Assembly (NCBI GenBank): GCA_947589065.1
Contig: CANPZM010000017.1
Coordinates: 1-33,117 of the forward strand
Origin: an uncultured Clostridia bacterium
Lineage (GTDB): Bacteria; Bacillota; Clostridia; TANB77; CAG-508
Direction: 5' to 3'
DNA: 33,117 bases
Shown here: positions 15,177-23,645 of the stretch, piece by piece
Position numbering within the stretch: the stretch's first letter is position 1
Layout: each line of letters opens with the position of its first letter
Program-made: the position numbers and the translations under genes
Notes under the pieces: generated by a model
Told to the model about the DNA's origin: nothing
Database searches by the model: none
Seen by the model: only the letters and a program-made list of their open reading frames with translations

Positions 15177-16265
15177 CTATTTATTTTTAACAAATTGATA
15201 TTTTAATAGCATACCAATTCCTGTTGAAATCATTAAGAAAGATAATATTCCGCCTATTACAGGAACTTTAAATAATACCCATGTTACAATTGTTGTCAAC
15301 ACAACTAAAATAGGTAATTTAACTTTCTTAATTTTTCTTGAAATAGCATCTGAAATCGCAATTACACTAATTGAATTTGCAATTACAAACATTAAAACAA
15401 AACATAATGCTAAAACAACAGCTAATGTTGCACCAACTCTAATTAGTAATAATGCTAAAATTAGTAATGGAATTAATATTATAGACAAAATTCCGATTCC
15501 AAAAGATGTAATTCCAAATAATTTATCAACTTTTTCTAAGAACCTAGGAGTAAATTTCATTATTAAAATAAATATAACCATTGTTAAAACAAAATATCTA
15601 ACAAAATCTAATACATATCTAATAATAACATCTAAAACAGTTTCATGTTCTTCAACATGCTTATCAAAATTTATATTTTGAATTAAAGCTCCTTCTTCTA
15701 CTACAGCTTCTTTATTTGATGTATAGTTCATCGTACCTAAAATATTAGCTCTTTCTTTTACCTCAATATCATCTACAGCCATATTTAAATTTCTGTCAAA
15801 AGTACCATTTACAATAACATGAGAAGCAATAATATTAGCATCATATGTTATAGAAGAAGTCTCTGTAAATGTAATATCTTTTACTGCAGCAAAAATTGAT
15901 CTTTCAATATATGAACCATCAATTTTTACATTAGATGCACAGATAAATAAATTACCATTTATAGTAGTTCCATTTTCAAATGTTACAGTATTAGCTACAA
16001 TGAAAGCATCTCCATTAATTACTACATCTGACAACATTACATTATTAGCACAAAAATAAGTATTTCCATTTATTACCTGTGATTTTCTTTCAATGTTCGC
16101 AGTTGCCTCATATACATCTTTGTCCTCAATTTGTTCATAACCAAGCATTCTGTTTTGATTAATTAACATTATTCCATTATCTTCATTTGTAGCTTTTACA
16201 ATAGAAAATACAGATATAAATGCTAATACAAAAATTAATAAAGTAAAAATAATTTTCTTTTTCAT
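15177..16265 (-). CDS. Bactofilin-like beta-helix protein with C-terminal membrane helices
   Basis: The 362-residue protein begins with a signal peptide or anchor (about 5-25). Residues about 70-200 are short, regular repeats (NGDAFIVANTV, NGNLFICASNV, GSYIERSIFAAV), the pattern of a bactofilin-type right-handed beta-helix. From about 215 to the end there are four or five membrane helices. Cytoplasmic bactofilins polymerise as cytoskeletal scaffolds, but here the repeat domain follows a signal sequence and is probably outside the cytoplasm. It is the last gene of the rlmN-prpC-prkC-rpe operon (25 bases after rpe) and has AAGGAAGG before its ATG. Its role is unknown; envelope organisation is an inference from context. 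Confidence 0.75.
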   Translation of the reverse strand: MKKKIIFTLLIFVLAFISVFSIVKATNEDNGIMLINQNRMLGYEQIEDKDVYEATANIERKSQVINGNTYFCANNVMLSDVVINGDAFIVANTVTFENGTTINGNLFICASNVKIDGSYIERSIFAAVKDITFTETSSITYDANIIASHVIVNGTFDRNLNMAVDDIEVKERANILGTMNYTSNKEAVVEEGALIQNINFDKHVEEHETVLDVIIRYVLDFVRYFVLTMVIFILIMKFTPRFLEKVDKLFGITSFGIGILSIILIPLLILALLLIRVGATLAVVLALCFVLMFVIANSISVIAISDAISRKIKKVKLPILVVLTTIVTWVLFKVPVIGGILSFLMISTGIGMLLKYQFVKNK

Positions 16266-16290
16266 TTTTCCTTCCTTTCTTTTTTTTTAT

Positions 16291-16947
16291 TTATTTTAAT
16301 TTACTTATAGACTCTGAATAATTATTAGAAGAAATAACATAATTTCCAGATACTAAAATTGTTGCACCAGCATCATTTGCTAATTTGGCAGTATTTTCAT
16401 TAATTCCTCCATCTACTTCAATATCTATATCAAAATTATTTATATCACAATATTCTTTTAATTTTCTAATTTTGTCTGTTGAACTTTCAATAAATTTTTG
16501 TCCACCCTTTCCTGGTACAACAGACATAACTAAGACCATATGCAGATATTTTAAATATTTATATACTTCTTCAATTGACGTATCTGGGCAAACTGCAATT
16601 GCAGATTTTACACCATTTTCAGAAAGATATTTCAATATGCCAATAATCTCTTCTTCATCTTTACATGCCTCTATGTGAAAAGATATTCTATCAGCACCCT
16701 GATCAATAAAATAATCTAAAAAATCCATAGGTTTTTCCACCATTAAATGTACATCTAACGGTGTCATTGAAATGTTATGCAATTTTAATGCATAATCTCT
16801 CATTTTATTTAAAGTATTTTTTTCCACAAATATGCCATCCATGACATCTATATGGAAAAAATCAGGTTTTGCTGTTTCCAAATTATAAAATGTTTTTACC
16901 GAATTGTCTTCATTAACATCTAAAACAGATATTGCAACTTGTATCAT
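16291..16947 (-). CDS. rpe: Ribulose-phosphate 3-epimerase
   Basis: The enzyme interconverts ribulose-5-phosphate and xylulose-5-phosphate in the pentose phosphate pathway. The 218 residues form a TIM barrel with the expected metal and catalytic positions: H32 and D34 in HIDVMDG, H67 in DVHLMV, and D179 in EVDGGI. The phosphate loop MSVVPGKGGQKF and the SGNYV loop are present. The first strand reads AISVLDVNE instead of the usual APSILSAD, so this is a divergent member. AAAGGA precedes the ATG. It follows prkC by 14 bases. In B. subtilis the GTPase gene rsgA lies between them; it is absent here. Confidence 0.88.
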   Translation of the reverse strand: MIQVAISVLDVNEDNSVKTFYNLETAKPDFFHIDVMDGIFVEKNTLNKMRDYALKLHNISMTPLDVHLMVEKPMDFLDYFIDQGADRISFHIEACKDEEEIIGILKYLSENGVKSAIAVCPDTSIEEVYKYLKYLHMVLVMSVVPGKGGQKFIESSTDKIRKLKEYCDINNFDIDIEVDGGINENTAKLANDAGATILVSGNYVISSNNYSESISKLK

Positions 16948-16961
16948 TTAAAATCCTTTCA

Positions 16962-19031
16962 TTATTCAGCAGTTAAGCTTGTTTTCGTATCTAAATCTAA
17001 TGTATCTGAGAATACTTTTCCTTCTTCACCAACAGATACTTCGACTTGTACTTTTCCAGAAGCTTGGAATGTAACTGTATGATCAGTTGTGTTTTCCGTA
17101 ATACTTCTAGTCTGTGATAAAATACTATTTCCTTCTGAATCTTTAATATCAACTGTCACTGCAACTTTTTCAGGAGGAATTGAATTTCCTTCTTCGTCAA
17201 GTTGTGTTTCATAATTAGTTAAACTTGCTACATTTACAATAACAGTACCTGTTACTTTTTTAGGAAGTTTATTAACTTTTATCGTAATAGTAGATCCTGG
17301 CTCTGCAAGTTCATTAGATATACTTTGTTCTAAAACTATACCATCAGTTTTTTCAGCATCTTCAGTATATTCTACTTTTACTTTTAGTCCTAATCCTTCA
17401 AGCTCTTTCTTTGCAGCAGATTCTTTTTGACCTAAAACAGGTGTTACTTTAACTTTATCAGTTCCTGTACTTACCACAATAGTTATAGGGTCTATATCTT
17501 TAAATTGAATTCCTTTTTCTATTGTTTGTCTTATAATTAAGTCCTTTGCTAAATCATCACTTGACTCTTTTTCAACTGTTATTTCACCCTTATATCCTAA
17601 CTCTTCAAGCATTGTTCTCGCTTCTTTTTCAGTTTTTCCAGTCAAATCAACCATTGTTAAAACTTCAGGTTGTCTTTCAACAGAAACATAAATTGTAATT
17701 TGATCATGTTCTTTTATTTTTCTATCAGGAACATATGGAGGTTCTTGCTTAATAACATATCCAGGATCAACCTTTTCTCCAGATTCATCTGTTCCTTCAG
17801 TAATATATTCGATTTTTAATTCATTTTGTTTACTAAATTCTGTATCAGCATATTTTGATTTTGCTTGTTGTTCTGTTAATCTTTCACCATTTTCTGAAGT
17901 TACTAAATTTGGGATTTGAATATCAGGTGTTCTTGTTGCATTCATAAATATAATCGTTCCACCTAATGCAATGCCAAAAATTAGAATACCAAGCAAAACA
18001 ATAGAAAGAAAAACATGATCTTTTAAGAATCCAAATAAACCTCTCTTTTTATTTTTCTTTTTTGGTCTAATTTCTTCTTCATCGTCATCATCTTCTACAT
18101 CATCACTATTATTTTTTCTTACTTTTCCATCTATATCATATAATGTAGATAATTTCTGAGTCTGTAATGTATCAAATTTTTTATTTAATTTTACAAAATT
18201 ATCATTAGGTCTTTTTAATGCTGTACTCAAATCTATCAACATTTCAGTAGCATTTTGGTATCTATCAGCTGGATCCTTTTGCATAGCCTTTAAAATAATA
18301 TTATTAACACTAATTGGAATTTGTGGATTAAGTTTTATAGGTTCAATAGGTTCTTCTTGTACTTGCATTAAAGCTACAGAAACTGGTGTATCTGCATCAA
18401 ATGGTACTCTTCCGGTAAGCATTTCATACATAACAACGCCTAAAGAATATATATCAGATTTGGCATCCGTAGCCCCACCTTTTGCATGTTCTGGTGAAAA
18501 ATAATGAACAGAACCAATAGTAGTTCCAAATGCAGTAATTGTAGAATTTGAAACAGCCTTTGCTATACCAAAATCTGTAACCTTTGCCATTCCATCTTCA
18601 GTAATTATTATATTGTGTGGTTTTATATCTCTATGAATTAAATTATTCTTATGTGCCGTTTCTAACGCAGATGCAATTTGTATAACTATGTTAACAGACC
18701 ATTTCCATGATAATTTACCATCCTCAAGAATTATCTCTTTTAAAGTTTTTCCTTGAATTAATTCCATTACAATATAGTAAATGTCTCCTTCATTTCCTAC
18801 ATCATAAATTGAAACTATGTTTGGATGTGTTAAGCTAGCAGCAGTTTGTGCTTCAGACTTAAATCTTTTTATGAATTCCACATCTGTTATAAATTCATCT
18901 TTTAATACTTTAACTGCAACAAATCTATTAAGAACATGACATTTTGCTCTATAAACTGTTGCCATTCCACCATTTCCTATTTTTTCTAATATTTCATATC
19001 TATTTGCTAGCATTTTTCCAATCAGATTCAT
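16962..19031 (-). CDS. prkC: PASTA-domain serine/threonine protein kinase
   Basis: PrkC is a membrane kinase that senses muropeptides or lipid II through external PASTA domains and phosphorylates proteins in growth control; in B. subtilis it also triggers spore germination. The 689 residues comprise a Hanks-type kinase (about 11-270) with K41, HRDIKPHN (D135) and DFG (D153), and an acidic then basic juxtamembrane linker (about 305-335). One membrane helix (about 338-362) and three PASTA repeats (about 371-593) follow. A C-terminal Ig-like beta domain (594-689) matches the layout of B. subtilis PrkC. GGGAGAG lies before the ATG. It is co-transcribed with its phosphatase gene upstream (38 bases apart). 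Confidence 0.95.
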   Translation of the reverse strand: MNLIGKMLANRYEILEKIGNGGMATVYRAKCHVLNRFVAVKVLKDEFITDVEFIKRFKSEAQTAASLTHPNIVSIYDVGNEGDIYYIVMELIQGKTLKEIILEDGKLSWKWSVNIVIQIASALETAHKNNLIHRDIKPHNIIITEDGMAKVTDFGIAKAVSNSTITAFGTTIGSVHYFSPEHAKGGATDAKSDIYSLGVVMYEMLTGRVPFDADTPVSVALMQVQEEPIEPIKLNPQIPISVNNIILKAMQKDPADRYQNATEMLIDLSTALKRPNDNFVKLNKKFDTLQTQKLSTLYDIDGKVRKNNSDDVEDDDDEEEIRPKKKNKKRGLFGFLKDHVFLSIVLLGILIFGIALGGTIIFMNATRTPDIQIPNLVTSENGERLTEQQAKSKYADTEFSKQNELKIEYITEGTDESGEKVDPGYVIKQEPPYVPDRKIKEHDQITIYVSVERQPEVLTMVDLTGKTEKEARTMLEELGYKGEITVEKESSDDLAKDLIIRQTIEKGIQFKDIDPITIVVSTGTDKVKVTPVLGQKESAAKKELEGLGLKVKVEYTEDAEKTDGIVLEQSISNELAEPGSTITIKVNKLPKKVTGTVIVNVASLTNYETQLDEEGNSIPPEKVAVTVDIKDSEGNSILSQTRSITENTTDHTVTFQASGKVQVEVSVGEEGKVFSDTLDLDTKTSLTAE

Positions 19032-19069
19032 ATAACTTCTCTCCCTTAATTTAAAAATAAATTTGGATT

Positions 19070-19801
19070 TTATTTATTCTCAATTATTACTACAGTAATA
19101 TTATCAAGTCCTCCAGCATTATTGGCTTCATCTATTAAAACTTCCGAGCTGTTTTCACCATTCTCTTTTATTATATTCAATATCTGTTCTTCTTTTAACA
19201 TATTTGTTAATCCATCAGAACACATAACTAAAATATCATTTTTATTCAAAACAGTATAAATTATATCTGGTTCAACCTTCTCATCTGTTCCTAAAGCTTT
19301 AATTAATAAATTTTTCTTTGGATGAGTATATGCCTCGTCTCTTGTAATTTCTCCATCTTGTATTAATTTCTCAACATAACTATGGTCAGTTGTAACTCTT
19401 TTCATTACGTTTTTTCTAATTCTATAAATTCTACTATCACCTATATGTCCAATGTAAATCTTATTTTTATAAATTAATAATACATCAAGCGTAGTTCCCA
19501 TATTTTGCAGTTCTTCATCTTCCTCAGATTCCTCATAAATTGCTGAATTTGCAAATTCAATTGATTTTTCAATCAATTCTAGTATTGATTCTCTGTTTTT
19601 AGGAATTTCATCAAACTTTTCAGTAATATATTTATATACAGCAGTTATTGCAACTTTACTTGCAATTTCTCCACCTTTATATCCTCCCATTCCATCAGCT
19701 AACATATACAGGTTTAAACCATTTTCATTTTCCGATACTAGAAAGCTATCTTGATTCATGCTTCTTGTTCTTCCAATATCAGTCCTAGTATAAACTTTCA
19801 T
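19070..19801 (-). CDS. prpC: PP2C-type serine/threonine phosphatase, partner of PrkC
   Basis: This is a metal-dependent phosphatase that reverses PrkC phosphorylation. The 243-residue protein is the usual size. Metal-binding residues are visible as D18 in RSMNQDSF, D36 and G37 in LADGMGG, D196 in CSDGLTN and D233 in GLDNITVV; GDSRIYR at 121-127 is also conserved. AAAGGAG precedes the ATG. It lies 20 bases after rlmN and 38 bases before prkC, the same order as in B. subtilis. Confidence 0.95.
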   Translation of the reverse strand: MKVYTRTDIGRTRSMNQDSFLVSENENGLNLYMLADGMGGYKGGEIASKVAITAVYKYITEKFDEIPKNRESILELIEKSIEFANSAIYEESEEDEELQNMGTTLDVLLIYKNKIYIGHIGDSRIYRIRKNVMKRVTTDHSYVEKLIQDGEITRDEAYTHPKKNLLIKALGTDEKVEPDIIYTVLNKNDILVMCSDGLTNMLKEEQILNIIKENGENSSEVLIDEANNAGGLDNITVVIIENK

Positions 19802-19821
19802 TATTTACTCCTTTTTATTCT

Positions 19822-20868
19822 TTAATTGTTTTTAATTAAAGAATTTTCAACTGTCGTACGTCTCAATTGTCCACATGCAGCTTGTATATCAGTTCCAAGC
19901 TCTCTCCTAACAGTTGCTACAATCCCATTTTTATTTAAATAATCCCTAAATTTTATAATATTATCATTTGTACTTTTAATATATTTACCATTTTCAATTT
20001 TGTTTATTGGTATTAAATTAACATGGCAAAGCATTCCTTTTAATAGCATTACTAGTTCTTTTGCATCTTTCAAATTGTCATTATTATCTTTAGCTAAAGC
20101 ATATTCAAAAGAAATTCTCTTATTTGTTATTCTTATATATTCCCTACACGCCTCTAATAATTTTTCAATTGGATATACTTTATTAACTGGCATCATCTCA
20201 CTTCTTTTTTCATTATTACTACTATGTAATGAAACAGATAATGTACATTGAATTTTTTCATTAGCCAATCTATAAATATTAGGAACCACACCACTAGTTG
20301 AAATACTAATATGCCTTGTACCTATATTTAATCCCTTAGGATTATTAATAATATTTATTGCCTTAACAACATTATCATAATTATCTAATGGTTCTCCAAT
20401 TCCCATAAAAACAATATTAGATATTTTAACATTTTCTTCTCTTTGAACAGCTAAAATTTGTTCAACAATTTCTCCCGCTTCAAGGCTCCTAATAAAAGGA
20501 ATCCCTGTAGAAGCACAAAATTTACATCCCATTTTGCATCCAATCTGTGAAGAAACACATATTGAAAAGCCATATTTGTATTCCATTAAAACAGATTCAA
20601 TTATATTTCCATCAAGCAAGTCAAAAAGATATTTTTTTGTACCATCAGATGATACTAATTTTTTAATAATTTTAAAATTATTTAATGTATATTTTTGATC
20701 TAATTTTTCTCTAAGCTCTTTAGCTATATTGGTCATTTCTTCAAAACTACTAACGTTTTCTTGATGAACCCATTTAAAAATTTGTTCTGCCCTAAAAGTC
20801 TTTTCTGACATGTTTTCCAATTGCTTTTTTAATTCATCTAAAGTAAAATTTTTTATATTTTCTTTCAA
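19822..20868 (-). CDS. rlmN: Dual-specificity RNA methyltransferase RlmN
   Basis: This radical-SAM enzyme methylates C2 of A2503 in 23S rRNA and of A37 in some tRNAs. The 348 residues include the cluster motif C-x3-C-x2-C (C111, C115, C118), the glycine-rich GIGEPLDNYDNV, and the methyl-carrying cysteine C332 near the C-terminus in QAACGQLR. The start is TTG at 20868, chosen because AGGAGG lies 8 bases upstream and homologues begin here; there is no better ATG. It is the first gene of the rlmN-prpC-prkC-rpe-bactofilin-like operon and has a sigma-A-like promoter. Confidence 0.95.
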   Translation of the reverse strand: MKENIKNFTLDELKKQLENMSEKTFRAEQIFKWVHQENVSSFEEMTNIAKELREKLDQKYTLNNFKIIKKLVSSDGTKKYLFDLLDGNIIESVLMEYKYGFSICVSSQIGCKMGCKFCASTGIPFIRSLEAGEIVEQILAVQREENVKISNIVFMGIGEPLDNYDNVVKAINIINNPKGLNIGTRHISISTSGVVPNIYRLANEKIQCTLSVSLHSSNNEKRSEMMPVNKVYPIEKLLEACREYIRITNKRISFEYALAKDNNDNLKDAKELVMLLKGMLCHVNLIPINKIENGKYIKSTNDNIIKFRDYLNKNGIVATVRRELGTDIQAACGQLRRTTVENSLIKNN

Positions 20869-20898
20869 AAAGACTTCCTCCTGATACTATATAAAAAT

Positions 20899-20927
20899 GT
20901 TATACCATATAGAAAAATTTTTTTCAA
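20899..20927 (-). promoter_or_regulatory. Sigma-A-like promoter of the rlmN-prpC-prkC operon
   Basis: On the minus strand TTGAAA (20922-20927) and TATAAC (20899-20904) are separated by 17 bases, about 30 bases before the TTG start of rlmN. No other clear promoter is seen for the five-gene operon. Confidence 0.6.
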
Positions 20928-20982
20928 TAGCTATATTCTGTTATGTAATTATAATTTTTTACATTTTTCTGTGCAATGTTAA

Positions 20983-21027
20983 TTTTTTATATAATAGGAA
21001 ATTAGAACTTTCCTATTATATAAAAAA
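20983..21027. repeat. Palindromic repeat, copy 1 of 3
   Basis: A perfect 19-bp inverted repeat with arms TTTTTTATATAATAGGAAA and its complement encloses a 7-base loop TTAGAAC. The same core occurs at 29412-29454 and 32716-32750. It lies between the rlmN promoter and the terminator of the glycosyltransferase gene. Confidence 0.8.
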
Positions 21028-21048
21028 AAGGTTTTAAAACCTTTTTTT
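21022..21048 (-). terminator. Terminator of the SMR-glycosyltransferase operon
   Basis: AAAAAAAGGTTTT / AAAACCTTTTTTT hairpin overlapping the last base of the stop codon region, with A-runs and T-runs on both sides. It abuts repeat copy 1. Confidence 0.6.
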
Positions 21049-21985
21049 AATCAATATTTATTTTTTCTTTTATTATATATTCTGGTCTTGCTTTACTTTC
21101 ATCATATATTCTAGAAATGTATTCAGACAAAAGCCATAATACAAGTAATTGTACACCTGCAAAAAAAGTAATAGTAACCATTATAGACGTCCAACCTGGT
21201 GATAAATGATTCAATTTGAAAGCATATGAACAAATAGAATAAACTAAAATTACAAAAGATAATATAATTGAAAAAATTCCCAAGTAACCAACTAATTTTA
21301 ATGGTTTAGTAGAAAAACTCATAATTCCATCTTTGGCTAATTTAATCATCTTCTTAAATGGATATTTTGTTTTCCCATATTTTCTTTTTTGTCTATCATA
21401 TAAAAATTCAGTTTGTTCAAATCCTACCCAAGAAAATAGACCCCTTAAAAATTTATTGTGTTCTGGAAGTAAATTAATTACATCAATAACCTTTCTATCT
21501 ACTAATCTAAAGTCACCAGTATCTTTTGGAATTTCAATTTCAGACATTGCATTTAATATAGAGTAAAACATTTTTGCACTTAAGACTTTAAATATCGATT
21601 CTCCGTCTCTCTTCTTTCTTTTTCCGTATATTACTTCACTACCATTTTCCCATAATTTTAGCATATCGGGTATTAGTTCAGGTGGATCTTGCAAATCTGC
21701 ATCCATTATAACAATAGCATCTCCTGTAACAAACTTTATTCCTGCTGTTACAGCAGCTTGATGTCCAAAATTTTTAGAAAATGATATAATTTTTATATTT
21801 TTATCCTTATCCGCTATTTTCTTTAAAAGCATTAAAGTATTATCTTTACTTCCATCATTTATAAAAATAATTTCATAATCATAATTATTTATTTTTTTTA
21901 GTACATTACTTACTCTTTCATAACATAAATCCACTACTTCTTGTTCATAGTACATTGGGATTACAACAGATATTTTTTTATTCAT
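21047..21985 (-). CDS. Polyprenyl-phosphate glycosyltransferase, GT2 family (GtrB/CsbB type)
   Basis: This is predicted to attach a sugar from a nucleotide donor to undecaprenyl phosphate on the cytoplasmic side. From the ATG at 21985 it has 312 residues; an upstream in-frame TTG is less likely. The GT-A domain (about 1-225) shows VVIPMYYEQE, FINDGSKDNT, FSKNFGHQAAVTAG and the metal site DADLQDPP, followed by two C-terminal membrane helices (about 230-290) and a basic tail. It follows a related glycosyltransferase gene by 50 bases. The sugar and acceptor cannot be told from sequence. Confidence 0.88.
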   Translation of the reverse strand: MNKKISVVIPMYYEQEVVDLCYERVSNVLKKINNYDYEIIFINDGSKDNTLMLLKKIADKDKNIKIISFSKNFGHQAAVTAGIKFVTGDAIVIMDADLQDPPELIPDMLKLWENGSEVIYGKRKKRDGESIFKVLSAKMFYSILNAMSEIEIPKDTGDFRLVDRKVIDVINLLPEHNKFLRGLFSWVGFEQTEFLYDRQKRKYGKTKYPFKKMIKLAKDGIMSFSTKPLKLVGYLGIFSIILSFVILVYSICSYAFKLNHLSPGWTSIMVTITFFAGVQLLVLWLLSEYISRIYDESKARPEYIIKEKINID

Positions 21986-22035
21986 AACTAAATCTCTCTT
22001 TTCTTTACTAAAGTGCAAAGATTAAATTTTACCAA

Positions 22036-22968
22036 TTATTCGTCTTTTTCTGTTTCTCTAATTATATAAATCGGTCTATTTTTTATTTCCATATACTGTT
22101 TTGATATATATTGGCTCATAATTCCTAAACAAAATAATTGTATTCCACCAACAAATAAAATCACACACACAAGAGAAGGCCATCCAGAAACAGGATCACC
22201 AAATATACAAGTTCTCACTATAATAAAAATAATCATCAAAAAAGCAATAAAACAAAATAATAAACCAATTAATGTTGATAACATTAATGGTACTGTCGAA
22301 AAAGCAATTATACCATCTATAGAATACATTAACAATTTCCAAAAGCTCCATTTAGTTTTTCCAGCTGCTCTTTGAATATTGTCATATTCTAACCATTTTG
22401 TTCTAAAACCTACCCAACTAAAAATACCTTTTGAAAATCTATTATATTCCGTAAGCTCTAATATACTATTTAGCATTTGTCTAGTCATTAATCTAAAATC
22501 TCTTGCTCCATCAACAATTTCTGTTTTAGACATCTTATTAATAATTTTATAAAACATTTTTGCAAAAAAAGATCTAAAAATTGGTTCTCCTCTTCTAGTT
22601 TTTCTCTTAGTAGCAACACAATCATATTCTTTTGTAAGTAATATATTATACATTTTTTCTAAAAGTTTTGGTGGATCTTGTAAGTCTGCATCCATTATTG
22701 CAATATAATCACCATTTGCATTTTTTAGTCCTGCATACATAGCAGATTCTTTTCCAAAGTTTCTTGAAAAAGAAATAAATCTTACTTTATTATCCTCTTT
22801 TCTTTTCTGTTTTATCAATTTTAATGTATTGTCTGTTGAACCATCATCAATAAAAATTATTTCATAATCCACATTTATCGTGCTTAAAACTTTTTTCAAT
22901 TCCTTATAGAATAATTCAATCATTTCTTCTTCATTGTAACATGGAACAATTATAGACATTTTATTCAT
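22036..22968 (-). CDS. Polyprenyl-phosphate glycosyltransferase, GT2 family, paralogue of the next gene
   Basis: This has the same family and domain layout as the gene at 21047-21985: IIVPCYNEEE, FIDDGSTDNT, FSRNFGKESAMYAG, DADLQDPP, and two C-terminal membrane helices. The similarity suggests a tandem duplication followed by divergence. I chose the ATG at 22968 (310 residues, MNKMSIIVP); an ATG four codons upstream directly touches the AAAGGA and is too close to be used. An SMR-like gene lies 110 bases upstream. Having two GT2 enzymes with one small membrane protein suggests two lipid-linked sugars, or one bound to each paralogue. Confidence 0.86.
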   Translation of the reverse strand: MNKMSIIVPCYNEEEMIELFYKELKKVLSTINVDYEIIFIDDGSTDNTLKLIKQKRKEDNKVRFISFSRNFGKESAMYAGLKNANGDYIAIMDADLQDPPKLLEKMYNILLTKEYDCVATKRKTRRGEPIFRSFFAKMFYKIINKMSKTEIVDGARDFRLMTRQMLNSILELTEYNRFSKGIFSWVGFRTKWLEYDNIQRAAGKTKWSFWKLLMYSIDGIIAFSTVPLMLSTLIGLLFCFIAFLMIIFIIVRTCIFGDPVSGWPSLVCVILFVGGIQLFCLGIMSQYISKQYMEIKNRPIYIIRETEKDE

Positions 22969-23078
22969 ATATACATTCATTCCTTTCTAATAAGCGAACG
23001 AAAAAATAAAATAACATATTATCTGAGTATAAATTACAATATAACTCAAATAATAATTTTCCCTTTCAAATAAATTCG

Positions 23079-23459
23079 TTATGCATTCGTTTTGGGCAAA
23101 TTCATAACTACAATTCCAATAATAACAAGACTTGCGCCTATAATTGCTTGAATAGGCATATCCTCTTTAAATACAAATTTTGAAGCAATTAAAGACATTA
23201 TTTGCACTATTCCTGTACATATTGGAAATATATAACTTAAATCAAACATGATAACTATTCTAGTAAACAATAAAAAGCTTATTATATAGCATACTAGTCC
23301 AATTCCACTAATAAAACTTACTCCGAAGTTTATATTTCCATCTTTTACAGAAATCGTACCTGGATTTTTTCCATATTTCATTAAAACTAATCCAGCAACA
23401 GTCATTAACACATAAATAGCTATTAATATAATTTTCATAACACTTTTTTTCCTATCCAT
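23079..23459 (-). CDS. SMR-like four-helix membrane protein, probable lipid-sugar flippase subunit
   Basis: The 126 residues form four membrane helices with the size and layout of the small multidrug resistance superfamily. In the first helix the segment TVAGLVLMKYG aligns with EmrE, but the proton-coupling glutamate (E14 in EmrE) is replaced by threonine, so drug/proton exchange is unlikely. ArnE/ArnF-type members of this superfamily flip undecaprenyl-phosphate sugars. The two polyprenyl-phosphate glycosyltransferases directly downstream fit that role. The ATG follows AAGGAT. Function is inferred from fold and context. Confidence 0.7.
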   Translation of the reverse strand: MDRKKSVMKIILIAIYVLMTVAGLVLMKYGKNPGTISVKDGNINFGVSFISGIGLVCYIISFLLFTRIVIMFDLSYIFPICTGIVQIMSLIASKFVFKEDMPIQAIIGASLVIIGIVVMNLPKTNA

Positions 23460-23567
23460 TTTTTATCCTTACTAATTTTTAACTATTATAATCTTAATTT
23501 ATCATAATGAGGTAATTCTACCACAGAATATCCCTTTTTGCAATCTTAAAAAAGATATATTTATAGA

Positions 23568-23603
23568 AAAAATAGCTGAATTTATTAAATTTCAGCTATT
23601 TTT
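23568..23603 (-). terminator. Terminator of the L,D-transpeptidase operon
   Basis: Perfect 13-bp inverted repeat AAAAATAGCTGAA / TTCAGCTATTTTT with a 10-base loop, about 45 bases after the L,D-transpeptidase stop, followed by TTTT on the minus strand. Confidence 0.8.
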
Positions 23604-23645
23604 ACATAGAAGTCATAAACTTCCTATAATGAATTTTCAATAATT

